Source: Bacteroidota bacterium
GTDB taxonomy: Bacteria; Bacteroidota; Bacteroidia; Bacteroidales; JACABE01
Assembly (NCBI GenBank): GCA_026391675.1
Contig: JAPLDQ010000005.1
Location: 1 to 64,000, forward strand
DNA: 64,000 nucleotides
Reading direction: 5' to 3'
Position 1 is the stretch's first letter. Every line of letters starts with the position of its first letter. The notes below the pieces were generated by a model. The model worked only from the letters and a program-made list of their open reading frames with translations, ran no database searches and was not told where the DNA came from. A program made the position numbers and the translations under genes. Positions 35,734 to 45,605 of this stretch are shown here, one piece after another.

Positions 35734-37449
35734 ATGGGTATGAAAAGAAAACTATTAATCAGAGATTTAACGCTGAGGGATGGCCAGCAATCGTTATTTG
35801 CCACCCGAATGAACCAAAACCAGGTTGACCGCGTTCTTCCATTATTCAAAGAAGCTAATTTTTATGCGATGGAAGTGTGGGGAGGTGCTGTGCCGGATTC
35901 AATAATGCGGTTTTTAAATGAAAACCCATGGGACAGACTGGAAAAAATTAAAGCAGCTATTGGCGATTCTTCAAAACTTACAGCTTTATCGCGGGGACGT
36001 AATTTGTTTGGTTACAATCCCTATCCTGATTCTGTTATTGAAGGATTTAACCGTAATGCAATACATTCAGGTATTGATATCATGCGGATTTTTGATGCTT
36101 TGAACGATGTAAATAATATGAAATCAACCATCAATTTTGTAAAAAAGAATGGTGGAATTGCCGATTGTACTATCTGCTATACGGTTGATCCTAAATTTAC
36201 TTCAAAGCAAGTAATTAAGGAATTGCTTCATTTTAAAAAATTGCCGCATAATATTTTTACAATTGATTATTTTGTTGCCAAAGCCAAAGAAATGGAAGCC
36301 CTGGGTGCAGATATGATAAGTGTAAAAGACATGGCAGGATTAATACCGCCAAATAAATCAGGAGAGCTTATTTCCCGTTTGAAGAAAGAATTAAAAATTC
36401 CCATTGATTTTCATACCCATTGTACGCCGGGATATGGTTTAGCTGCTGTACTAATGGCTATTTTAAGTGGGGTTGATATTGTTGATACTTCAATTTCAAC
36501 GTTTGCCGGTGGACCTGCAGCTCCTGCATTCGAAATTATCCAGATTTTTGCTGATAAACTCGGTCTTGACACCGGTGTTAATTTAAGTGCAGTAGTAGAA
36601 ATAAATAAATTATTAAAAGAAATCCGGCTGGAAATGGATGAATTCGACAGCTATAAATTATTCCCTATTGAATTTGACATAACAAAAGATAAGTTGCCAC
36701 CCGAAGTTGATAAAATGTTTGATTTAGCAATTGAATATGCTAAAGCTAAAAAAGAAAACGAACTTTTACAGCAAGTTCATAGTATCGAAGCCTATTTTAA
36801 TTATCCGGCCCCTGACGAAATGGTAAAGAACGCTGAAATACCTGGTGGTATGTATACAAATATGTTATCACAACTAAAACAGTTAAAACTTGATCAATTA
36901 CTGCCACGTGTATTGGAATTGGTTCCTGTAGTGAGGGTTGCCGCAGGATGTCCGCCTTTAGTTACTCCTACAAGCCAGATAGTAGGTGTTCAGGCCGTGA
37001 ATTGTGTTATTGATGAAGATAAAAATTTACCGCTTTATACAACCAAATCCATACAATTTGTAAATCTTGTTAAAGGTTCGTATGGTAAAACTCCAATACC
37101 GATTGATCCTGATTTTAGAATGAAAATAGCCGGCGTTAGTGAAGAAATTCCTTATGATACTTCTAATTACAAAAAGCAGGAAAACACGGTTTTTTCAGAA
37201 TATGGCGATTTAAAATTGGCTGAAAATGAAAAGGATGAGTTATTACTGGAACTTTTCCCATCAGTTGCCCGCGATTTTCTTAAGAAAAGAGTTGTTCAAA
37301 GATATCTTAATGATATTTATGCAATTGAAGAAGAAAAAAGAAAGAAATTAGAAGAGGAAAAAGCTAATTATATGTCACTTTCTCCCGAAGAAAAAGAGAA
37401 ACGCCTGCATTATGGTCTTTATAATTACGGTTTCTCAAGTAAGAATTAA
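35734..37449 (+). CDS. Biotin-dependent carboxyltransferase subunit (pyruvate carboxylase B / oxaloacetate decarboxylase alpha type)
   Basis: The 571-residue TIM-barrel carboxyltransferase has the metal and active-site motif LTLRDGQQS near the N terminus, the carboxybiotin lysine in DMISVKDMAGL, and the DFHTHCTPG metal-binding histidines. The conserved helical PYC_OADA domain covers about residues 290-480. The C terminus ends in a charged coil (IEEEKRKKLEEEKA) with no AMKM biotin-attachment site, so biotin must come on a separate carrier that is not encoded here. It moves a carboxyl group between biotin and pyruvate or oxaloacetate, or a CoA-linked acceptor. A prenyltransferase gene follows 15 nt later. 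Confidence 0.9.
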   Translation: MGMKRKLLIRDLTLRDGQQSLFATRMNQNQVDRVLPLFKEANFYAMEVWGGAVPDSIMRFLNENPWDRLEKIKAAIGDSSKLTALSRGRNLFGYNPYPDSVIEGFNRNAIHSGIDIMRIFDALNDVNNMKSTINFVKKNGGIADCTICYTVDPKFTSKQVIKELLHFKKLPHNIFTIDYFVAKAKEMEALGADMISVKDMAGLIPPNKSGELISRLKKELKIPIDFHTHCTPGYGLAAVLMAILSGVDIVDTSISTFAGGPAAPAFEIIQIFADKLGLDTGVNLSAVVEINKLLKEIRLEMDEFDSYKLFPIEFDITKDKLPPEVDKMFDLAIEYAKAKKENELLQQVHSIEAYFNYPAPDEMVKNAEIPGGMYTNMLSQLKQLKLDQLLPRVLELVPVVRVAAGCPPLVTPTSQIVGVQAVNCVIDEDKNLPLYTTKSIQFVNLVKGSYGKTPIPIDPDFRMKIAGVSEEIPYDTSNYKKQENTVFSEYGDLKLAENEKDELLLELFPSVARDFLKKRVVQRYLNDIYAIEEEKRKKLEEEKANYMSLSPEEKEKRLHYGLYNYGFSSKN

Positions 37450-37464
37450 AAACTAAAAATTGAT

Positions 37465-38340
37465 TTGAAAGCAATAATACCAAAATTCAAGAACTACCTT
37501 TCGTTAGTAAAATTTGCACATACTATTTTTGCCATGCCATTTGCATTGGTCGGATTCTTTATGGGTGTAAAAATATACAATGATTTTATATGGTATAAAT
37601 TGCTTTTGGTCATTTTATGCATGGTTTTTGCACGCAATGCAGCTATGGGATTTAACCGTTTTATCGACAGGCGCTTTGATGCTGCTAATGAACGTACTGC
37701 CATGCGGGAGATTCCTGCTGGTAAAATAAAACCAAACAGAGCGCTGGCATTTGTAATCTTAAATTCAGTATTATTTATTTTAGCTACCTACTTTTTAAAT
37801 GAAAATCGTTTAGCTTTTTATCTTTCACCTGTTGCCCTGATAGTAATTTTAGGTTACAGCTTTACCAAGCGTTTTACCTCATTTAGTCATATGGTACTGG
37901 GACTGGGACTGGCATTGGCACCAATAGGAGCATATATTGCTGTTAGTGGTGAATTTGCCCTTATCCCATTACTATTATCGTTTATGGTGCTATTTTGGGT
38001 AAGTGGTTTTGATATCATTTATGCATTGCAGGATATAGATTTTGATAAATCCCAGCAACTAAAATCGATACCGGCACGATTGGGTATTAAAAGGGCATTA
38101 AACTTTTCTACTATATTGCATTTACTATCCTTTTTCCTTGTTATTGCTATTGGTTTGCTTGGCCAATGGCATATTTTATACTGGATAGGCGGAAGTATTT
38201 TCTGTCTTTTATTGCTTTATCAGCACCTGATTGTTAAAGCTGATGATTTAAACAGGATTAACCTGGCTTTTTTTACTACCAATGGAATTGCCAGTGTAAT
38301 TTTTGGTGTTTTCGGAGTTATAGATTTATTGATATTTTAA
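37465..38340 (+). CDS. ubiA: UbiA-family polyprenyltransferase (MqnP/UbiA type)
   Basis: The 291-residue membrane protein has eight or nine helices and attaches a polyprenyl chain to an aromatic quinone precursor. The first Asp-rich motif is NRFIDRRFDAANERT, which binds Mg-diphosphate, and the second is DIDFDKSQ. The HTIFAMPFALVGFFMG N terminus is typical. In Bacteroidota this group is usually the menaquinone-pathway enzyme (MqnP) although older annotation says 4-hydroxybenzoate octaprenyltransferase. The start is a TTG at 37465, 15 nt after the carboxyltransferase gene, so the pair is probably one transcript. No other menaquinone gene is in the window. Confidence 0.92.
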   Translation: MKAIIPKFKNYLSLVKFAHTIFAMPFALVGFFMGVKIYNDFIWYKLLLVILCMVFARNAAMGFNRFIDRRFDAANERTAMREIPAGKIKPNRALAFVILNSVLFILATYFLNENRLAFYLSPVALIVILGYSFTKRFTSFSHMVLGLGLALAPIGAYIAVSGEFALIPLLLSFMVLFWVSGFDIIYALQDIDFDKSQQLKSIPARLGIKRALNFSTILHLLSFFLVIAIGLLGQWHILYWIGGSIFCLLLLYQHLIVKADDLNRINLAFFTTNGIASVIFGVFGVIDLLIF

Positions 38341-38354
38341 AATAGAATCTGACT

Positions 38355-41057
38355 TTAGTAAGTAAAATTAGCATTATCCCTGAAGTCTTTCTTTTTATCC
38401 CATTTTAAATCCTTCAATACTGTTGCTTTTACATTAATTGTAAAGCTCCAGCTTTGCCAGAATCCAAAAGGAATCCAGTTAAAACGCATTTCCCAGCAAT
38501 GTAAATCCCGGTAAATATCAATTGATGCATAAGTAATATCATTGGCTTTAAAATCATATCCTCCACTAAAGCCAAATTTCCATTTTTTGGTTAAATTTAT
38601 GTCTCCGGAAAGATTGAGGGTTTGTGTATAATCATTGATATACTTGACATAACTGCTTGCATCATATCTGCTTGAATAGGAGTAAGAATAGCTTAGATTT
38701 AAATTCCATGGTATACTGAAATCAACTTGCTCACCCAGATTTTGATTTATATTCGTAACTGAGTTTGTTGCGTATTCAGGTTTTTGTGTTTGAGTAACAG
38801 CTGGCGTTTCATTTGTTTTCTTGAAAAAAGAAGGATTTAGATTTAAGTTCATGCCAATTCGCCAGTCCAGATAATCCAAACGGGCGATTCTTCTGTTGAC
38901 ATCCCATTCATAGCTGTTGATACGGTTATTATTGGATTGTTTTACATATGGATCCCAGATGCTGCTGTAGTTTAGCGTTACATTTTTAAACAATGTGGTA
39001 CGGCCATTCATGCTTATGGGTGCCAGATTTAGTGAATCAGCAGCCAGGTTATAGGATGTGTTTATTGAAAAACTTTCAATAAGTACCAGTTTTTTAGTTC
39101 CGGTGATTGTATCTTTTTTTGACCGGACTTTGATTTCCAAACTATTATCAATACCTAAACCAATACTTCCGTATCTTCCACTTTCAGGACTTCCATAAAG
39201 GGCTCCGTCAAACTTTGAGTATTTAATTTGATTCCCGTTTTTATCTTTATAGGAATTGTAATAACCCCATAAAGCAGTACCAAAATCAGGGCGCCATGAA
39301 AAACTTATGCTGGGAGATATTACATGCCTTACAGCGCGGAGCGGTCCTTTACTCATCTGAACCATTCCATATATTTTTGTATATAAACTGGATGAAAACT
39401 GAAAATCAACAGCCCTTGCAAAGCCTTTGTTTTCAGTAACCTTTAAATAACCAACAGTTGTATCTTTACCACTGAATAATGTGTCGTTTGACCATTCTTT
39501 CTTTACTGTCTTGGAATACCATCTTTCATTAATATTTATAGAGTTTGTTAAGGTGAAATACTTGAGTACCCTTATACTGCTGCTTATTGGAATAGAATGT
39601 CTGATTCCATTCTGCATATTGTCAAGCGTTTTTTTCGTAAACAAAGCACTGTCAGGTGCAGTTATTCTATTTTGGGCTTCCATTGAATAACTTAAACTAA
39701 TATTTTCGTACCATTTTACATTTCCCGACTGGATTTTTTTACTAAATGGCGTAAACCGATTGGCACTAAACGCAATTGTAGGTAAATTTAAATCAATCAT
39801 TCTGGTATTGGTGTTGTAACTTTGTCCCAGATTAACATTTAAAGCGGAGTTTTCACCAAAAGTTGTTGAATAGGAAATACTTGAATTTGTAGTATTGGTA
39901 AAAACATTATTCAAGTTTTTTGAGTAATGGTCATACTTATTACTTCTTAAATTAACATTGGCTGAAAAACGGCTGTTTGGACGGGCTTTTGCATCCTGAT
40001 TATATCGCCAGCTGAATGAAAAATCAGTATTTTTTGCATAACCGGCTGTGTTTTTTTCACCTTCTACATTTTCGACATAATCAAAACTCAGCGCACCATT
40101 AAATTTATACCTTTTGTTGTAATTTGAAAGGGTATGTATGCCCCAGCTTCCTCTGGTATAAATATCACCGCGCAACGCCAGATCAAAATAATCGCTGATT
40201 GCAAAATAATATCCGCCATTTTCAAAAAAGAAACCTCTTGTTGGCGATTCGCCATAAGTAGGAAATAATATACCTGAAGATTTGTTTTTTGAATTAGGGA
40301 AATATCCAACAGGAACAAAAATTGGTGTCGGAATATCTTCAATGTATAAGAATGCAGGACCCGTTAGTATCTTTTTATCAGGAATAACTTTTGCTCTTCT
40401 AAAACGTATATCAAAATGAGGATGTTCCAAATCGCAGGTCGTAAACCTTCCGTTTTGAATAAAGGTTTCATTATTTGCCATTTTTTTAACTTTTTCGCCA
40501 TGGACATAACCTTCACTTTCCTTGGTGATTACCTGTTTAATGAGTCCTTTCTTTGATTTAAAATTATACAATAGTTCTTTCGAATCAAAAGCTTTATCTT
40601 CCTCCTTAAAAATAGGCGTTCCTTTTAAATCGCCTAATGAATCTTCTACTCCCTTTGCATAAACTTCATTTTTATTAAAGTTCATATCAATATAATTGGC
40701 TTTTAAATTAATTTTTTCATAATTAATATCAGCTTTATTATACAAATAAACCTTTTTTTCGACAACATTAAAACGCAGGGAATCTTCAGATTTATAAGCT
40801 ATTTTTGTTAATATTGCACCTGATGTTTTTTTCTTTAAAGTATCCGGAGTGTTTTTTTTTATCGGCAGGCTATCATTGGGTTTGTTTAATGAATCAGAAT
40901 AAGAAAGATTGAAATTTGTTGGCGGTTTATTAGTGGTATCCGTTTTTGAATTGCTGATAACTTCTTGTGAATATAATAGCGATGGAAACCCAAATTCAAG
41001 TATCAGGAGGAGGGAAATAAATAAATATGAACGAATTGTTAACAATTTCGATAGCAA
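38355..41057 (-). CDS. lptD: LPS-assembly outer-membrane protein LptD
   Basis: LptD inserts lipopolysaccharide into the outer leaflet of the outer membrane. The 900-residue protein has an N-terminal signal (about 1-30), a Ser/Pro/Lys-rich low-complexity stretch (about 35-80), an OstA-like beta-taco region (about 90-250: VVEKKVYLYNKADINYEKINLKA), and a large C-terminal barrel (about 260-900). This is the layout of Bacteroidota LptD-like proteins. The barrel shows repeated aromatic-rich strands and ends near AN-FTY. No lptE is adjacent. It converges with ubiA with a gap of only 14 nt. Confidence 0.88.
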   Translation of the reverse strand: MLSKLLTIRSYLFISLLLILEFGFPSLLYSQEVISNSKTDTTNKPPTNFNLSYSDSLNKPNDSLPIKKNTPDTLKKKTSGAILTKIAYKSEDSLRFNVVEKKVYLYNKADINYEKINLKANYIDMNFNKNEVYAKGVEDSLGDLKGTPIFKEEDKAFDSKELLYNFKSKKGLIKQVITKESEGYVHGEKVKKMANNETFIQNGRFTTCDLEHPHFDIRFRRAKVIPDKKILTGPAFLYIEDIPTPIFVPVGYFPNSKNKSSGILFPTYGESPTRGFFFENGGYYFAISDYFDLALRGDIYTRGSWGIHTLSNYNKRYKFNGALSFDYVENVEGEKNTAGYAKNTDFSFSWRYNQDAKARPNSRFSANVNLRSNKYDHYSKNLNNVFTNTTNSSISYSTTFGENSALNVNLGQSYNTNTRMIDLNLPTIAFSANRFTPFSKKIQSGNVKWYENISLSYSMEAQNRITAPDSALFTKKTLDNMQNGIRHSIPISSSIRVLKYFTLTNSININERWYSKTVKKEWSNDTLFSGKDTTVGYLKVTENKGFARAVDFQFSSSLYTKIYGMVQMSKGPLRAVRHVISPSISFSWRPDFGTALWGYYNSYKDKNGNQIKYSKFDGALYGSPESGRYGSIGLGIDNSLEIKVRSKKDTITGTKKLVLIESFSINTSYNLAADSLNLAPISMNGRTTLFKNVTLNYSSIWDPYVKQSNNNRINSYEWDVNRRIARLDYLDWRIGMNLNLNPSFFKKTNETPAVTQTQKPEYATNSVTNINQNLGEQVDFSIPWNLNLSYSYSYSSRYDASSYVKYINDYTQTLNLSGDINLTKKWKFGFSGGYDFKANDITYASIDIYRDLHCWEMRFNWIPFGFWQSWSFTINVKATVLKDLKWDKKKDFRDNANFTY

Positions 41058-41085
41058 ATTATGTAAATAATAATTTTTTTAATCT

Positions 41086-41093
41086 TATTTTTG
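41086..41093 (+). promoter_or_regulatory. Bacteroidota -7 box for the amidase gene
   Basis: TATTTTTG is an exact TAnnTTTG match in the lptD-amidase divergent gap. It lies 116 nt before the amidase ATG, so a long leader would result. Confidence 0.4.
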
Positions 41094-41208
41094 TAAAAAA
41101 ATTAAAGAGCAAAATTAAACTATTCAATTGAATAATTAAAGGATTAACATTCACATTAAAGCATTAACAATTAGAATTATAATTTTTTAACAATAATTTA
41201 AACCACTT

Positions 41209-42372
41209 ATGAAGATAAAAAATAGCAAATGGATATTTGTTTTGATAATTTCTATGTTATTGAATGTTAATGCTATATCAAAGAGTCCTTCAAAAAATGG
41301 AAAAGTTAATCTTGTCGTAATTGATGCCGGTCATGGTGGTCATGATTCTGGTGCTTTGGGAAGCAATTCAAAAGAGAAGGATGTGGCATTAGCTGTTGCA
41401 CTTAAGCTAGGAAAACTTATAGAAAGCAGTTTCAGCAATGTTAAAGTTATTTATACCCGGAAAACAGATGAATTTATTGAGTTGTACCGCCGGGCTCAAA
41501 TAGCCAATGAGAATCATGCTGATTTATTTATTTCTATACATTGCAATTCTTCTCCATCAAAAGAACCCTGGGGTACTGAATCCTGGGTAATGGGTTTGAA
41601 TAAAAGCCAGAAGAATCTTGAAGTTGCCAAAAAAGAAAATGCAGCCATTTTGTTAGAAGACAATTATTCAGCAAGTTACGATGGATTTAATCCGAATTCT
41701 CCCGAAGCCAATATAATTTTCTCACTGTTTCAGAATGCCTATCTTGACCAGAGTCTTGATTTGGCAGCCAAAATTCAGAAACAATTTAAGGGCAATTTTA
41801 AAACTATTGACAGAGGTGTAAAGCAGGCAGGTTTCCTTGTATTATATAAAACTACAATGCCTGCTATTTTAATTGAAACCGGTTTTATCAGCAATCTTCA
41901 TGATGAAGAAATGCTCACTTCAGAAAATGGAAGAAATGAAATCACTCATGCTATCTTTAAAGCATTTAAAGAATATAAATATAAAATTGAAGGCTTTAAT
42001 AACCAGAACGAAATTGTAAGTGTAAAAACAGAGGATGTAAAAGTAAATACAGCTAAACCATTCGAAAAAACAGATACCGTTAAGATTGCCAATACCAGTA
42101 AAAAAGAAATTTCCTTCCGGGTTCAGTTTGCTACTTCACCAACCGAAAAATCAACATCTTCACCCGAATTTGCAGGTTTAGGAAAAATAAAAATGTATTT
42201 TCACGGGAATTTATATAAATATACTGTTGGCGATGAAAAAAATATTGTTGATGCCAATAAATTATTAATAAAAATACAGGAAAAAGGTTTTAAAGATGCA
42301 TTTTTGGTTGCATTTTTAAATGAAGAAAGAATTTCACCAACACAAGCTGTAAAGTTATTGAATCAAAAATAA
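41209..42372 (+). CDS. N-acetylmuramoyl-L-alanine amidase (Amidase_3)
   Basis: The zinc amidase cleaves the bond between MurNAc and the stem peptide, mainly at septa. The 387-residue protein has a signal peptide (1-22) and an Amidase_3 domain: zinc ligand region VVIDAGHGGHDSGA near 38, a second ligand Glu in EKDVALAVALKLG, SIHCNSS, and catalytic Glu in AILIETGFISN. A C-terminal segment (about 300-387, RVQFATSPTEK to AFLVAFLNEERIS) looks like a SPOR-type peptidoglycan-binding domain. It is followed by an MCE-family gene 70 nt away, a pairing common in Bacteroidota. Confidence 0.94.
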   Translation: MKIKNSKWIFVLIISMLLNVNAISKSPSKNGKVNLVVIDAGHGGHDSGALGSNSKEKDVALAVALKLGKLIESSFSNVKVIYTRKTDEFIELYRRAQIANENHADLFISIHCNSSPSKEPWGTESWVMGLNKSQKNLEVAKKENAAILLEDNYSASYDGFNPNSPEANIIFSLFQNAYLDQSLDLAAKIQKQFKGNFKTIDRGVKQAGFLVLYKTTMPAILIETGFISNLHDEEMLTSENGRNEITHAIFKAFKEYKYKIEGFNNQNEIVSVKTEDVKVNTAKPFEKTDTVKIANTSKKEISFRVQFATSPTEKSTSSPEFAGLGKIKMYFHGNLYKYTVGDEKNIVDANKLLIKIQEKGFKDAFLVAFLNEERISPTQAVKLLNQK

Positions 42373-42423
42373 TTAAAGTATTCAGAAATTCCCTTACAAT
42401 GATTAACAGGTTAAAAAAATACG

Positions 42424-42431
42424 TAATTTTG
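42424..42431 (+). promoter_or_regulatory. Bacteroidota -7 box of the MCE gene
   Basis: TAATTTTG is an exact TAnnTTTG match 11 nt before the ATG at 42443, which implies a very short leader. Confidence 0.6.
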
Positions 42432-42442
42432 TAAAATAAAAT

Positions 42443-43417
42443 ATGCTGAACTTGAAAATAAAAAGAGAAATAAAAATTGGTGTTTTGTTTATAGTCTCCA
42501 TTGCTATTTTTATTTGGGGCGTAAACTTTTTGAAGAGTAAAGATATTTTTTCGAGCCAAAAAGTATGCTATGCCTATTACCCGAAAGTTGATGGTTTGGT
42601 TGCATCTAATCCTGTGTATATTAGTGGAATAAAGGTTGGTTACATTAAAGATGTGAGCTTTATCAGCAATGAATCTTCTTCTGTAAAAGTTGCAATTGTT
42701 ATCAGTTCTGATATTAAAGTTCCTGTTAATTCAATTGCAAAAATATACAGTGCTGACCTTATGGGTTCAAAAGCTATACAGATATTGATGGGAGATTCAA
42801 AAGAAAAGATTAAAGGTGGTGAAATATTGAAATCTGATATTGAAGCTGATTTAAAGGAAGAAATCAGCAGGCAGGTAGTTCCATTGAAACTTAAAGCAGA
42901 AGAGTTGATGAGCTCTTTTGATTCTGTTCTAATTGCTGTTAAGCTAATTTTCAATACATCCACACAGAAGAATTTGTCACAAAGTTTCGAAAACATTAAA
43001 ATCACATTGGAAAATATTAAAAATACAACCTATAATGTTGATACTTTGGTTTCTACACAACGTAACCGTCTCGCATCCATTATTAATAACTTTGAATCTA
43101 TTTCTCATAATATCAGAAATAATAACGAAAAAATAAGTAATATCATTTCAAATTTTTCTTCAATCAGCGATACACTGGCTAAAGCAAATATTGCACAAAC
43201 GATACAATCAGCCAATAAGGCATTGGGCGAAATGTCTGCAATTATGCAAAAAATCAATAAAGGTGAAGGCAGTTTAGGTATGTTGGTAAATGACGATAGT
43301 TTATATAAAAAATTAGAATCATCTGCCAAAAACCTTGATTTATTATTGGAAGATTTTCGTTTGCATCCTGACAGATATGTCAAGATCAGTGTTTTCGGTG
43401 GAAAGAAAAAACAATAA
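42443..43417 (+). CDS. MlaD/MCE-family lipid-transport protein
   Basis: The 324-residue inner-membrane protein has one N-terminal membrane helix (about 9-27) followed by the MCE domain (about 38-115: YYPKVDGLVASNPVYISGIKVGYIKDV). A long helical, partly coiled-coil region (about 130-250) and a C-terminal amphipathic part (GEGSLGMLVNDDSLYKKLE) complete it. MCE proteins bind phospholipids in the periplasm and work with an MlaEF-type ABC transporter, which is not found in this window. Adjacent amidase and lptD point to a cell-envelope maintenance neighbourhood. It has its own -7 box. Confidence 0.92.
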   Translation: MLNLKIKREIKIGVLFIVSIAIFIWGVNFLKSKDIFSSQKVCYAYYPKVDGLVASNPVYISGIKVGYIKDVSFISNESSSVKVAIVISSDIKVPVNSIAKIYSADLMGSKAIQILMGDSKEKIKGGEILKSDIEADLKEEISRQVVPLKLKAEELMSSFDSVLIAVKLIFNTSTQKNLSQSFENIKITLENIKNTTYNVDTLVSTQRNRLASIINNFESISHNIRNNNEKISNIISNFSSISDTLAKANIAQTIQSANKALGEMSAIMQKINKGEGSLGMLVNDDSLYKKLESSAKNLDLLLEDFRLHPDRYVKISVFGGKKKQ

Positions 43418-43420
43418 ACA

Positions 43421-43456
43421 GTTCGTAAAGTTAGAAAGTTTATAAAGTAAAAAGTA
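43421..43456. repeat. 9-bp degenerate tandem repeat after the MCE gene
   Basis: GTTCGTAAA, GTTAGAAAG, TTTATAAAG, TAAAAAGTA follow in phase 3 nt after the MCE stop codon. The first unit equals that of the array at 23195. Confidence 0.55.
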
Positions 43457-43547
43457 TAAATTTGGCTAAACCAATTAAGTATTAAATTTATTTAATATCA
43501 GCTGAAATATTATATTAAAGTTGTTTCAATCAACATTAGTTCATAAT

Positions 43548-43592
43548 CTTTACAAACTTTATTAACTGTATTAACCTTATAAACTCATTTAT
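43548..43592. repeat. 9-bp degenerate tandem repeat before hutU
   Basis: CTTTACAAA, CTTTATTAA, CTGTATTAA, CCTTATAAA, CTCATTTAT are in phase and end 3 nt before the ATG. Read on the other strand the units resemble the GTTnnTAAA type seen at 43421. Confidence 0.65.
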
Positions 43593-43595
43593 AAA

Positions 43596-45605
43596 ATGAC
43601 AGATTTTCAGCAAGCTATTATCCAGGGAATTCCTGAGAAATTACCTCAGCTACAGCTTTGGGATGCAAGTATTAATCATGCTCCCAAGCGTAAAGATATT
43701 TTGAATAAAGAAGAAAAAAAACTGGCCTTACAAAATGCTTTACGTTATTTTGAACCACAGCATCATAAAGAACTTGCACCGGAATTTTTGAAAGAGTTAA
43801 AAGATTACGGCAGAATTTACATGTATCGTTTCCGTCCTCAATACAAAATGTATGCACGTCCGATTGAAGAATATCCCTGTAAGACGAAGCAAGCAGCAGC
43901 CATTATGCTGATGATTCAGAATAATCTGGATTATGCTGTTGCTCAACATCCACATGAATTGATTACCTACGGAGGCAATGGCGCTGTATTTCAAAACTGG
44001 GCTCAGTATCTGATATGCATGCAATATCTTGCAGAAATGACCGATGAACAAACATTAGTAATGTATTCAGGTCATCCAATGGGATTGTTTCCTTCTCATA
44101 AAGATGCTCCTAGAGTAGTTGTAACCAATGGCATGGTAATCCCAAACTATTCAAAACCTGATGACTGGGAGAAATTTAATGCATTGGGCGTTTCACAATA
44201 CGGACAAATGACAGCAGGTTCCTATATGTATATCGGACCTCAGGGCATAGTGCACGGAACAACGATAACAGTATTAAATGCTGGCAGAAAAATTCAGAAA
44301 GGGAAGGAGGGACTTGCCGGTAAATTATTTGTAACTTCAGGTTTAGGCGGAATGTCGGGTGCTCAGCCAAAAGCTGCTGTAATTGCCGGTTGTGTTGGTA
44401 TTGTTGCTGAAATCAATCCAAAAGCCACAAAAACACGTCATTCTCAGGGATGGGTTGATGAGGTTTTTGATAATCTGGATCTGTTAATCAACAGAATAAG
44501 AACCGCAAAATCAGGCAAAGAAGTAGTTTCCATTGCATATCAGGGCAATATTGTTGATTTGTGGGAAAAATTAGTGGAAGAGAACATCGAAGTTGAATTA
44601 GGTTCTGACCAGACTTCACTTCATAATCCATGGGCAGGAGGTTATTATCCTGTTGGTGTTGGCTTTGACGAAGCCAATACAATGATGGCTGAAAACCCTG
44701 ATGGATTTAAAATAAAAGTTCAGGAATCGCTAAGGCGTCAAATTGCAGCAATTAATAAGCTGACTGCAAAAGGCATGTATTTTTTTGATTATGGCAATGC
44801 TTTTTTGCTGGAATCAAGCAGGGCCGGTGCCGATGTAATGAAAGCTGACGGAAACTTTAGATACCCGTCTTATGTTCAGGATATTATGGGACCCATGTGT
44901 TTTGATTATGGCTTTGGTCCATTCCGTTGGGTATGCACTTCAGGGATTGCAGCTGATCTTGATAAAAGCGATAGTATTGCAATGGAAGTACTGGAAGAAA
45001 TTTCTAAAACATCTCCTGTCGAAATCCGGCAGCAAATGCATGATAATATTCAATGGATTAAAGGTGCCAAGGCAAACAAACTGGTTGTGGGTTCTCAGGC
45101 ACGAATTTTATATGCTGATGCTGAAGGGCGTATAAAAATTGCAAAAGCATTTAACAATGCTATCAGTAAAGGTGAAATATCGGCGCCTATTGTTTTGGGT
45201 CGCGATCATCATGATGTATCAGGTACAGATTCTCCTTATCGCGAAACTTCAAATATTTATGATGGTTCACGTTTTACTGCTGATATGGCAATACAAAATG
45301 TAATCGGAGATTCATTCCGTGGTGCAACCTGGGTTTCGATACACAATGGAGGCGGTGTAGGTTGGGGTGAAGTTATCAATGGTGGTTTTGGAATGTTATT
45401 AGATGGAACATCAGACGCAGAAAGACGACTGCAAAATATGCTTTTCTGGGATGTAAATAATGGCATTTCCCGCAGAAGCTGGGCCAGAAACAAAGAAGCC
45501 ATTTTTGCCATTAAACGTGCTATGAAAACAGAGCCAAATCTTAAAGTTACACTACCTAATTTTACTGATGATGAATTAATTAATAACTTGATAAATAAAT
45601 TATGA
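43596..45605 (+). CDS. hutU: Urocanate hydratase
   Basis: HutU is an NAD-dependent enzyme that converts urocanate to imidazolonepropionate in histidine breakdown. The 669-residue length is longer than the ~555 of Escherichia-type enzymes but typical of the Bacteroidota form. Core motifs include YGGNGAVFQNWAQYL, VMYSGHPMGLFPSHKDAPRVVVTNG, FVTSGLGGMSGAQPKAA, GSDQTSLHNPWAGGYYPVG, and the late DYGFGPFRWVCTSG and GVGWGEVINGGFGM segments. The ATG is preceded by a 9-bp tandem repeat and its stop overlaps the next ATG by 4 nt. No other hut genes are in the window. Confidence 0.97.
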   Translation: MTDFQQAIIQGIPEKLPQLQLWDASINHAPKRKDILNKEEKKLALQNALRYFEPQHHKELAPEFLKELKDYGRIYMYRFRPQYKMYARPIEEYPCKTKQAAAIMLMIQNNLDYAVAQHPHELITYGGNGAVFQNWAQYLICMQYLAEMTDEQTLVMYSGHPMGLFPSHKDAPRVVVTNGMVIPNYSKPDDWEKFNALGVSQYGQMTAGSYMYIGPQGIVHGTTITVLNAGRKIQKGKEGLAGKLFVTSGLGGMSGAQPKAAVIAGCVGIVAEINPKATKTRHSQGWVDEVFDNLDLLINRIRTAKSGKEVVSIAYQGNIVDLWEKLVEENIEVELGSDQTSLHNPWAGGYYPVGVGFDEANTMMAENPDGFKIKVQESLRRQIAAINKLTAKGMYFFDYGNAFLLESSRAGADVMKADGNFRYPSYVQDIMGPMCFDYGFGPFRWVCTSGIAADLDKSDSIAMEVLEEISKTSPVEIRQQMHDNIQWIKGAKANKLVVGSQARILYADAEGRIKIAKAFNNAISKGEISAPIVLGRDHHDVSGTDSPYRETSNIYDGSRFTADMAIQNVIGDSFRGATWVSIHNGGGVGWGEVINGGFGMLLDGTSDAERRLQNMLFWDVNNGISRRSWARNKEAIFAIKRAMKTEPNLKVTLPNFTDDELINNLINKL

